From NCBI GenBank assembly GCA_049965455.1, contig JBMFWH010000038.1, positions 1-12,699 on the forward strand: DNA of 12,699 nt, written 5' to 3'. Source of the DNA: JAVRLB01 sp049965455 (GTDB taxonomy: Archaea; Thermoplasmatota; Thermoplasmata; Thermoplasmatales; ARK-15). Below are positions 6,968-12,699 of the stretch, in pieces. Position 1 is the stretch's first letter. Each line of letters opens with the position of its first letter. A program made the position numbers and the translations under genes. The notes under the pieces were generated by a model. It worked only from the letters and a program-made list of their open reading frames with translations, was not told the DNA's origin and ran no database searches.

Positions 6968-7927
6968 TTAATAAATTTTTTTATAACTTATATAACTATT
7001 TATCTTAAACTTTATCGATTTTGAAGTTTTGTCCGAAAATTTTTTGCCGGTATCAGAATCTGTAACTACCGTAATTTTCTGACCATTGTAGTTGAGTATG
7101 AGCCTCCAATTTGCTTTGCCTACAAAAACGCTGTCCAGCACAGCCTCGTATTCTCCTTCTTCGAGACTGATCTGCTCTGGCTTGACATAGATTTCATCTT
7201 CCTTGATATTGATTTTATTATACCCTACAAACCATGCAACAAATCCGTTTGCAGGAGCATTATAGATGCTTTCAGGATCTCCTTCCTGCATCTTTGTTCC
7301 GTTCTCCATGATCACGATATTGTCTCCTATCATAAACGCCTCTTCATGATCATGGGTAACATATACATACGTCAGTTTCAGTGATTTCTGTAGTGTTTTA
7401 AGGTCATCTAGAATCTCCATTTTTATCCTTGCGTCGAGAGAGCTCAACGGCTCGTCCAGCAAAAGCACTTTCGGCATTGGCGCCAGCGCTCTCGCAATTG
7501 CAACTTTCTGCTGTTCTCCGCCAGATAGCTCTGAAGGATATCGTTCTAATAGGTTCTGGATGCTTAACAGCTCTGATAAATATATTATGCGCTCTTCAAT
7601 CCTCTCTTTTTTCCATTTTTGAGCAATCAATCCGAACTCAATATTATTTTTTACTTTCATATGAGGAAACAAAGTGTTCTGCTGAAAGATCATGCCAATC
7701 CCGCGCTGTGAAGGAGTGAGACTGTTAATAAGCACATAGTCCATGTATATTTCCCCGCTGTCTGGCTCTATCAACCCCGCTATAACCTTCAAGATTGTAG
7801 ATTTTCCACAACCGGTTGGACCCAGCAAGACCGTTATTTTTTCGCTATCTATGTTCAATGTAAAATTCTTGATAAATTCAGTTTTGTCGTATTTCTTAGA
7901 GATGTTTATCAAATTTATGTTACTCAT
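6968..7927 (-). CDS. thiQ: ABC transporter ATPase of a thiamine-type importer (ThiQ-like)
   Basis: This is the cytoplasmic ATPase that powers the importer encoded with ThiP and ThiB. Visible motifs are Walker A GPTGCGKST, Q-loop FQQNTLFPHM, the ABC signature LSGGEQQKVAIARAL, Walker B VLLLDEPLSSLDAR and the switch histidine in THDHEEA. The region after about residue 230 forms a TOBE-like extension (KPEQISLEEGEY, then a beta-rich tail), as in the CUT1/Fe3+/thiamine subfamily. It is therefore longer (319 residues) than E. coli ThiQ (about 230), which lacks that domain. The start is set at ATG 7927, which overlaps the thiP stop by 8 nt and begins MSNINLINISKKY. ATG 7945 (six more residues) is also possible. 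A GGAG lies 12 nt before 7927, a long spacing. The substrate is inferred from ThiB, since the ATPase alone would not tell thiamine from iron or polyamine. Confidence 0.85.
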   Translation of the reverse strand: MSNINLINISKKYDKTEFIKNFTLNIDSEKITVLLGPTGCGKSTILKVIAGLIEPDSGEIYMDYVLINSLTPSQRGIGMIFQQNTLFPHMKVKNNIEFGLIAQKWKKERIEERIIYLSELLSIQNLLERYPSELSGGEQQKVAIARALAPMPKVLLLDEPLSSLDARIKMEILDDLKTLQKSLKLTYVYVTHDHEEAFMIGDNIVIMENGTKMQEGDPESIYNAPANGFVAWFVGYNKINIKEDEIYVKPEQISLEEGEYEAVLDSVFVGKANWRLILNYNGQKITVVTDSDTGKKFSDKTSKSIKFKINSYISYKKIY

Positions 7928-9551
7928 ATTCTGTATGTTCTCCATAGAATTGAATGATAAAGAAGTATATAAAGCTCAACAGTATCAGTATGCTTGCAGC
8001 CGCAGAGGCCAGCACGAACTCTCTCAAATTAAGGAGATTGTATATTGATATCGCAAGGGTTGTGTATCTGGGGATATAAAGGAAATTAGTGGCTGCAAAC
8101 TCGCCGATGCTGATTGCAAAACTGAACGAAAATGCGGTGATCACGCCTTTTTTGATCAGAGGCAACTCTACCTTAAAAAACGCGGATAGCCGGGAAGCGC
8201 CTAACAATATCGCAGAATCGCGAAGCTCTGGCTGAACATGCGCAATGCTGCTGGTCAATATTCTGAGCGTAAGCGGGATCGCGATTACTGACTGTGCAAG
8301 AATGATGAGAGGCCACACAACAGACCCTACATTTATGTATATCCTGTATGCAAGGTATATTGCGAGAGCAAGCACTATCGGCGAGATTACAAGAGGCAAG
8401 AACAGGTTTATGTCATATGCCCAAGCTTTTTTCTTTATGCTTTCTAGATTGTATACTACGAACAGTGATATTATCAAAACCGCCACGCTAACCACCATTG
8501 CGAAAAATGCAGTGTTAACCAGCACGTTGATCATGGACACCCCTAATTTAAAGGATATGAGCGGTGAAAACAGTTTTTGATAATAATAAAGCGTGAATGT
8601 AGATGTATGTGGCACTAGTACAGAGTATAAAACAGGAGAGAAAAGCACCGGCACAATGAACAGCATTATGAATATCAGATATGCAGACACTAGAATAATC
8701 TCAACATTACTGGCTCTTTGCAAAGGGATCAGTTCCCTCTCCCGTTCAACCCTGTAAAACCTTCTCTTTTTTCTAGTGATCCATCTTATGTACAGCAATG
8801 ACGGTACTGCAAGTATCAAAATCTCTACCACCGACAACAGCACCGCAGTCCTGAGATCCAGAAAATCAAAGTATAATGCGTAAATCTGGTCTTCCATGGT
8901 AAAATATTTTGCACCTCCAAGTATCAACGGAATTGTAAATCCCATAAAACTGTATATGAAAGCAATCAGTGTTCCCGCCAATGCTGCTGCCTTGGAGTTT
9001 GGCCATATTATGGTCCTGAAAAGATGGAATTTAGAGCTGCCAAGGGTCCTGGCAGCATTTTCCTGGCTCTGCTCAAAGCTCTCCAACTCCGCGTATGTGA
9101 AAAACATGATGAGCGGTGCATTGAAAAACACATTTGCGTAGAGTATTGATGGAAGCCCGGCACTAAAAATCTGCAAAAAAGGCACATATCTGGCTATAAA
9201 CCCTCCCGCAGAATAGACATCGATAATGCCTATGGCCACCACTATTGAAGGCATTAAAAACGGAATGATCAAAAGCGGCTGTATTATTTTCTTACCGGGA
9301 AATCGGTATCTTGCTAAAATGATTCCTCCCGGATACCCGATCAAAAATGATAACAGTGCACTTAAAACGGCTTCTAACATTGATATTTTTATGGAATATA
9401 TCAGGATATAGCTGGATACAATGCCCAGTATATTGACACTGTAAAGAGTATAGATCAGGCTGAGAAGGGGATAGTATATCGTAAAAACCAGAAAAATAAT
9501 AGGAATAAGCAGCAATATCGCTTTTTTTACTGAATCATTATTGTTTGCCAC
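7920..9551 (-). CDS. thiP: Fused two-domain ABC permease of a thiamine-type importer (ThiP-like)
   Basis: The 543-residue membrane protein forms the channel of the importer. It is strongly hydrophobic, with about 12 membrane segments in two homologous halves, as in ThiP and FbpB permeases (E. coli ThiP is about 536 residues). Each half has an EAA loop that docks on the ATPase: ENAARTLGSSKFHLFRTIIWP (about 164-184) and RDSAILLGASRLSAFFKVEL (about 444-463). The first membrane segment follows a short charged N-terminus at residues 11-35. The start codon is GTG at 9551, giving an overlap of 25 nt with thiB, and there is no strong ribosome-binding site, so translation is probably coupled. Its end overlaps thiQ by 8 nt. 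Family assignment is firm. The substrate rests on the neighbouring binding protein. Confidence 0.88.
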   Translation of the reverse strand: MANNNDSVKKAILLLIPIIFLVFTIYYPLLSLIYTLYSVNILGIVSSYILIYSIKISMLEAVLSALLSFLIGYPGGIILARYRFPGKKIIQPLLIIPFLMPSIVVAIGIIDVYSAGGFIARYVPFLQIFSAGLPSILYANVFFNAPLIMFFTYAELESFEQSQENAARTLGSSKFHLFRTIIWPNSKAAALAGTLIAFIYSFMGFTIPLILGGAKYFTMEDQIYALYFDFLDLRTAVLLSVVEILILAVPSLLYIRWITRKKRRFYRVERERELIPLQRASNVEIILVSAYLIFIMLFIVPVLFSPVLYSVLVPHTSTFTLYYYQKLFSPLISFKLGVSMINVLVNTAFFAMVVSVAVLIISLFVVYNLESIKKKAWAYDINLFLPLVISPIVLALAIYLAYRIYINVGSVVWPLIILAQSVIAIPLTLRILTSSIAHVQPELRDSAILLGASRLSAFFKVELPLIKKGVITAFSFSFAISIGEFAATNFLYIPRYTTLAISIYNLLNLREFVLASAAASILILLSFIYFFIIQFYGEHTEYE

Positions 9552-10636
9552 TGCTCTAACCAGTTTGGTAAATTATTCGATATTTGTGTCTGAGTCAGAT
9601 AATTGTTCAACACTACCACGTTTGCAGGATTTACCGCGTAATCGTATACTGCAGGCAAGGTCACGTTTGAGTTTGCAGGATACATCCACTCGTTAAGCGG
9701 GATCTCATTCTGAACCTGGCTTCCTAAAAACCAGTCTATGAATTTCTCTGCCATTGCAAGATGCTTTGTGTGATTTATAATACCTATGCCATAAATATCT
9801 TCCCACCCGTAAAGTTTTTGCGCAAAATGAGCAATTGTAGCGTTGTACTGCAAGCTATTGTAAAAATACATTGAATAGGCTGGGTCTGTAGCATAGCTTA
9901 CCAGAAACTGCTTGTTTATGCTCGAGTTCGTGAAATCATTGAAGGCAGTGCTCCAGTCATTAGTGATGTATGCACTGTTTTTCAAGCTGTTCCAGAACGT
10001 GGTCCAGCTCTCGTTTAATACGTACTGGTAATATGCGATTTCGTATAGCAAAAAGCTTTCTCCCGTGCTTGAATATACTGGATTTTCTATTATCAGATTA
10101 TGTGCATAGGTAGCATTGTAAAATGATTGAAAGCTCAGGTTTTCAATATTATCTCTGTTATCATTATAAAAAGTGGTGTTTAAAAGATAATCAAATGAAA
10201 TCAGAGAATATTCGTAGGGCGAAAGATAATGTCTCGGGCTCAGGTCATTTACCAGATAGCCGGGGATGTTATTTAACATCGGTGAAACGTATGGAGTCAA
10301 AAGACCGTTTTTAACAGCCAATGGCTCATTCACGTTAGTGAGTCCGATCACTATGTCAGCCTGCGGATTGGATTTTTGGCTGTTTAACGTGGCAAGTAAG
10401 TTATCTTGGTATTCTATATCTACCGTAACATTATACTTTTTTTCAAATGCCGTAAAAACTTTTGCATATGTAGCATTTGGATTTGAACCATACTGGAAAA
10501 GTGAGGGATATGTATATATTACCAGAGTCTCTTTTTTTGGGTTATTCGGCGTGCTGTTGTTGTAGATACCGTAAATTGCGACAATGATCACGATTATTAC
10601 AAACGCAACCACCAACTTCTTTAACCAGTTCTCCAT
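9527..10636 (-). CDS. thiB: Thiamine-type ABC transporter substrate-binding protein (ThiB/TbpA-like), membrane-anchored
   Basis: This is the external receptor that delivers substrate to the permease. Residues 7-24 form one hydrophobic segment after MENWLKK. There is no lipobox cysteine, so it is probably held by an N-terminal membrane anchor. The mature part follows E. coli ThiB along its length: YTYPSL (41-46), ADIVIGL (93-99), ENPVYSSTGESFLLYE (184-199), TNDWSTAF (225-232, placing a Trp like the thiamine-stacking one), SYATDPAY (247-254), NEWMYPANSNVTLPA (315-329) and WLEQW near the end. Eleven N-X-S/T sequons occur (N26, 27, 54, 153, 166, 174, 208, 237, 265, 288, 324), suggesting a heavily glycosylated exposed protein. 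The ATG lies about 26 nt from the centre of a TATA box, so the mRNA is probably leaderless. Iron or another small molecule cannot be excluded as substrate, but the ThiB-specific blocks favour thiamine or a derivative. Confidence 0.8.
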   Translation of the reverse strand: MENWLKKLVVAFVIIVIIVAIYGIYNNSTPNNPKKETLVIYTYPSLFQYGSNPNATYAKVFTAFEKKYNVTVDIEYQDNLLATLNSQKSNPQADIVIGLTNVNEPLAVKNGLLTPYVSPMLNNIPGYLVNDLSPRHYLSPYEYSLISFDYLLNTTFYNDNRDNIENLSFQSFYNATYAHNLIIENPVYSSTGESFLLYEIAYYQYVLNESWTTFWNSLKNSAYITNDWSTAFNDFTNSSINKQFLVSYATDPAYSMYFYNSLQYNATIAHFAQKLYGWEDIYGIGIINHTKHLAMAEKFIDWFLGSQVQNEIPLNEWMYPANSNVTLPAVYDYAVNPANVVVLNNYLTQTQISNNLPNWLEQWQTIMIQ

Positions 10637-10658
10637 AAAAACTATAAATATGATTTTA

Positions 10659-10666
10659 CATATAAA
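10659..10666 (-). promoter_or_regulatory. TATA box of the thiBPQ operon
   Basis: On the minus strand TTTATATG is centred about 26 nt before the thiB ATG at 10636, the spacing of a leaderless archaeal transcript. A weak dyad (TACAT...ATGTA, 10657-10670) surrounds it and could be an operator, but in DNA this AT-rich it may be chance. No TPP-riboswitch elements such as CTGAGA are found between 10637 and 10756. Confidence 0.5.
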
Positions 10667-10705
10667 TGTATTTATAACTGAGTTATATAAAATATAAATG
10701 GTATT

Positions 10706-10738
10706 AAAAAATACGTGTTTAAAATGTTTTTTAAAAAA
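10706..10738 (-). terminator. T-rich termination region after the EF-Tu-like gene
   Basis: Downstream of the stop at 10757, the minus strand carries two T6 tracts (10738-10733 and 10711-10706). The second lies in a short GTATT/AATAC inverted repeat (10701-10714). Archaeal RNA polymerase terminates at such U-rich runs without needing a strong hairpin. The whole stretch 10637-10756 is extremely AT-rich and holds only this region and the thiB promoter. Confidence 0.4.
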
Positions 10739-10756
10739 TAAATATTTATAATATAT

Positions 10757-11674
10757 TTATAATGTTCCTCCAGCATAGATTCTCGGAAATTTGTCCAGCG
10801 CAATTATGGCGTAATGTACAGGCATTAGCGGGATATCTTTTTCCAGGTCCAGTATAATATGGGATTCAGAGATATCTGTGATCTTGGAAACAATGCTACT
10901 CATGGCGAAATGAAGCTGTACTTTCTGTCCCTGCTCCAGTAAATACGGCACTGCTGGGTTCTTCTTGATCTTGAGAGAAATTGTGTTAGATTCCTGAAAT
11001 GCATCATCAAGTGCCAGAACCGAGCCTTTTGTAAGGTCCTCAACATCCAGATTTTTTAATGCCACACCCACCCTAGTACCAATCTCGGCTCTGGGAATGT
11101 CGAGGTCCTGAGCCTGAATGGATCTTATCTCTGTTTTTTTCTGGCCTGGATATAGTCTCAAAGGTTCATGCCTTTCTATGTACCCGTCCTTCACAAATCC
11201 TAGTGCAACAGTGCCGGTCCCGTGAACTGTAAAAAACTGGTCTACGACTATGTACCCTTTCTTGTCTATTTGCTCGTATTTTATTGAATCCAGGTATGCC
11301 AGCACTTCAGCCAGCGAATTTTCTATGAACTTGTACTTTTCTAATACTGTATTCCTGAAAATCTTTTGTAACCTATCGCGCAGTTCCGGGGTGGTTATAA
11401 CGGCACCTTCAGTGATGCTAAATGCATCTAAGGCCAGTATTACCTCCCCGAGCTCTTTAGATAACGTATTAATTTTTAACAGTGCAGCATCCGCTAAGGA
11501 TGCAGGATTGGTTAGCGAAGTGATCTTTTCTGGGAATCGGAATGGATCTAGAAATACAGTTACTTTCTCATCGTTTTTCCTGTTGTAATACCTTATGTCT
11601 GTTTCTGACCCTTTTTTTGCAATTTTGTCCAGATACTCTTCAAAATTATATGCTAAAATTATTTGCTGTGACAT
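10757..11674 (-). CDS. EF-Tu/SelB-like protein with a degenerate, non-GTPase N-terminal domain
   Basis: The C-terminal two thirds resemble translational GTPases. A domain II barrel covers about residues 141-221 (YIVVDQFFTVHGTGTVALGFVK then RSIQAQDLDIPRAEIGTRVGVALKNLDVEDLTKGSVL), and a domain III barrel about 230-305. This pattern matches SelB/EF-1A. The N-terminal 140 residues keep a trace of a G domain (LGEVILALDAFSITEGAVITT resembles the post-switch segment) but lack the GxxxxGK P-loop, DxxG and NKxD. GTP binding is therefore unlikely, and the protein is far shorter (305 residues) than aEF1A or SelB. Related P-loop-less EF-Tu paralogues exist in archaea. Their function is unknown to me, though tRNA or ribosome binding is plausible. 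The ATG has no Shine-Dalgarno site. TTTTAAAA about 27 nt upstream suggests a leaderless transcript. Confidence 0.8.
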   Translation of the reverse strand: MSQQIILAYNFEEYLDKIAKKGSETDIRYYNRKNDEKVTVFLDPFRFPEKITSLTNPASLADAALLKINTLSKELGEVILALDAFSITEGAVITTPELRDRLQKIFRNTVLEKYKFIENSLAEVLAYLDSIKYEQIDKKGYIVVDQFFTVHGTGTVALGFVKDGYIERHEPLRLYPGQKKTEIRSIQAQDLDIPRAEIGTRVGVALKNLDVEDLTKGSVLALDDAFQESNTISLKIKKNPAVPYLLEQGQKVQLHFAMSSIVSKITDISESHIILDLEKDIPLMPVHYAIIALDKFPRIYAGGTL

Positions 11675-11786
11675 AGAGGTTATAATACAAGCTTTGTTTT
11701 TAAAATTTTCTATATTCTATTTTCATTAACATTTTTATTCAATATCTATCTTTAAAGCTATTTGACAACTTCCAGTTAAAGAAAAA

Positions 11787-11795
11787 TTTATAATT
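11787..11795 (+). promoter_or_regulatory. TATA box of the small membrane-protein gene
   Basis: TTTATAATT is centred about 38 nt before the ATG at 11829, which puts transcription start near 11817, just ahead of an AAGGT ribosome-binding site at 11818-11822. This spacing argues against the upstream in-frame ATG at 11796. The 154-nt divergent region 11675-11828 shows nothing else clear. Confidence 0.45.
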
Positions 11796-11828
11796 ATGTT
11801 ATCCATCTTCTACATCGAAGGTAAAAGA

Positions 11829-12194
11829 ATGGATATGCAAGAAAACCTCGATGCCAGTACACTTGAAAGGCTAAGCTTAAAAGCAAGAAGAGCGCGAACA
11901 ATGATAATAGGAAGCACATCAATTTTCTTATTGATAATTCTGATCACATTATTAGGTACCTACGAAAAAGTCAGATCTGGATCAGTATACCATACATATA
12001 TACAACAATACCCAACATATTTCGTCATACTATGGATCTTTGGAATTGTGATCTATTTTACGTTTATAAACATAGGCATTGTTCAGCAAAGGCATGTAGT
12101 TGAAGAATATTCAGGAAAGAAGTACAGGGAGATATCGCCATTGGAAATAAGGCAGATATTGCTAAAATTAAAAAATTATCGTAAAAATATTTAG
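11829..12194 (+). CDS. Small membrane protein with two predicted transmembrane helices, function unknown
   Basis: I do not recognise the family. The 121-residue protein begins MDMQENLDASTLERLSLKARRARTM, a soluble and positively charged lead. Two hydrophobic segments follow, at about residues 25-43 (MIIGSTSIFLLIILITLLG) and 64-82 (YFVILWIFGIVIYFTFINI). They are linked by a Tyr-rich loop of about 20 residues, and a charged tail (EEYSGKKYREISPLEIRQ) ends in lysine-rich sequence. By the positive-inside rule both ends lie in the cytoplasm. The start at 11829 is preferred over ATG 11796 because AAGGT lies 6 nt before it and the candidate TATA box would overlap the upstream ATG. The gene converges on the next one with a single base between stop codons, and there is no terminator hairpin. 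Confidence 0.7.
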   Translation: MDMQENLDASTLERLSLKARRARTMIIGSTSIFLLIILITLLGTYEKVRSGSVYHTYIQQYPTYFVILWIFGIVIYFTFINIGIVQQRHVVEEYSGKKYREISPLEIRQILLKLKNYRKNI

Positions 12195-12195
12195 G

Positions 12196-12567
12196 TTAGA
12201 AATAATCCAGAAAGTTATCTGACCACAGGTCAAAATCCTCTTTTACATGCTTTACAGTATGTATCAAGAACGCTTTATCTTTCCTTGCCTCATGAAATAA
12301 TTTTAATAGCTCTTCATTCTTGTATTTTGCAAGCTCGTCAAATCTCTCTTTTATGGTTTTTTCGATAAGTGGATGCAATCGGGTCATCTTTGCACCGATA
12401 AAACAAACTTTATAAAAATGTTCGCTCCCGGTCTCTATATTGTATATCCGCCATTCAATCTCAAACTTTTCCTTAAACTCGTTGCCCACAAGATTTGATA
12501 TGGCCTCTGCCACTTCATCCCTGTTTTCTTCAGGTATTTTAAACTGAATTTCCAATCCTTTTTCCAT
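12196..12567 (-). CDS. Small charged protein of unknown function under the shared 26-nt element
   Basis: I do not recognise this family. The 123-residue protein starts MEKGLEIQFKIPEENRDEVA and is soluble and rich in Glu and Lys. It looks like an alpha/beta domain (strands EIQFKI, EIEWRIYNIE and YKVCFIGAKM) followed by a helical half (RLHPLIEKTIKERFDELAKY) and an acidic, aromatic C-terminus ending in SDNFLDYF. There is no signal peptide, no membrane segment and no metal-binding cysteine cluster (one Cys). ATG 12567 is preferred over ATG 12573 because the GGAG at 12579-12576 lies 8 nt before 12567 but only 2 nt before 12573. The promoter is distinctive: a TATA run at 12608-12600 preceded by the same 26-nt element found before gap. 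It is therefore probably coregulated with the gap-radA operon. Confidence 0.72.
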   Translation of the reverse strand: MEKGLEIQFKIPEENRDEVAEAISNLVGNEFKEKFEIEWRIYNIETGSEHFYKVCFIGAKMTRLHPLIEKTIKERFDELAKYKNEELLKLFHEARKDKAFLIHTVKHVKEDFDLWSDNFLDYF

Positions 12568-12599
12568 ATTCATTCTCCAATCATACTATACTTGCTCTG

Positions 12600-12608
12600 A
12601 TATATATA
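12600..12608 (-). promoter_or_regulatory. TATA box of the gene at 12196-12567
   Basis: On the minus strand TATATATAT (part of a longer TTAAAATATATATAT run) begins 11 nt after the shared 26-nt element. This is nearly the same arrangement as in front of gap. Transcription would start near 12578, giving a leader of about ten bases. Confidence 0.5.
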
Positions 12609-12619
12609 TTTTAACATCA

Positions 12620-12645
12620 CACGTAACTGGTCACGATTATGAAGT
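12620..12645 (-). promoter_or_regulatory. Putative operator/activator site (copy 2 of the 26-nt element)
   Basis: Read on the minus strand, this matches 207-232 at 25 of 26 positions. Its dyad core, CGTGACCAGTTACG, at 12635-12622 is identical. It points toward the gene at 12567 just as copy 1 points toward gap, and lies 11 nt upstream of the TATA run. The bases beyond it (12646-12699) are AT-rich and hold no recognisable gene. A divergent promoter could lie there, but the window ends. Confidence 0.65.
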
Positions 12646-12699
12646 GACGATATAACAGAAAGTGCCTTTAATACAATATATTCTAAATTTATTATTATT

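Noticed and set aside
7743..9411. Plus-strand frames opposite thiP and thiQ
   Set aside because: Antisense of membrane-helix codons stays open easily. The minus-strand proteins have clear ABC motifs and overlapping gene ends.
10637..10756. Extremely AT-rich spacer as a possible replication origin
   Set aside because: No repeated origin-recognition boxes or neighbouring cdc6/orc1 gene are visible, and a promoter plus T-rich termination explains it.
11770..11780. CCAGTTA near the divergent promoter as a third copy of the 26-nt element
   Set aside because: Only seven bases match, the dyad half CGTGA is absent, and the spacing to TATA differs.
11796..11828. Longer form of the small membrane protein starting at ATG 11796
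   Set aside because: This ATG abuts the candidate TATA box and lies before the expected transcription start, whereas ATG 11829 has AAGGT at good spacing.

Overview
The window reads as chromosomal DNA of an archaeon. RadA, Pelota, a Mut7-C nuclease and a single-subunit ATP-dependent DNA ligase are archaeal informational genes, and AT-rich TATA boxes lie at archaeal distances from several starts. The moderately AT-rich composition, the mix of leaderless and Shine-Dalgarno starts and the style of the proteins suggest Thermoplasmata (Thermoplasmatales-like). That placement is inference. No tRNA, rRNA, CRISPR array, insertion sequence or prophage gene is visible.

Left block (1-5155). The start of an unidentified gene runs off the left edge on the minus strand. 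A five-gene plus-strand operon then follows: a bacterial-type (class I) glyceraldehyde-3-phosphate dehydrogenase, RadA recombinase, cysteinyl-tRNA synthetase, a Mut7-C PIN-like RNase and the ribosome-rescue factor Pelota. Spacing is tight: gap and radA abut, and the nuclease and pelA overlap by 4 nt. CysRS has no ATG, GTG or TTG in front of its conserved N-terminus and seems to start at ATT.

Centre (5161-10636, minus strand). DNA ligase converges on pelA. Upstream of it is a three-gene thiamine-type ABC importer: a membrane-anchored, sequon-rich binding protein (thiB), a fused two-domain permease (thiP) and an ATPase (thiQ), all with overlapping ends. A leaderless TATA promoter lies before thiB. 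No TPP riboswitch is seen.

Right block (10757-12699). A degenerate EF-Tu/SelB-like protein has kept domains II and III but lost every nucleotide-binding motif. A small two-helix membrane protein is transcribed divergently from it, and a small charged protein of unknown function follows on the minus strand.

Main observation: a 26-nt element, 25/26 identical, occurs once near each end of the window (207-232 and, on the minus strand, 12645-12620). Its core is an imperfect dyad, CGTGACCAGTTACG. Each copy lies in the same orientation about 11-12 nt upstream of a TATA box, one for the gap-radA operon and one for the unknown gene at 12196-12567. This looks like a transcription-factor site, probably an activator's, shared by at least two transcription units.
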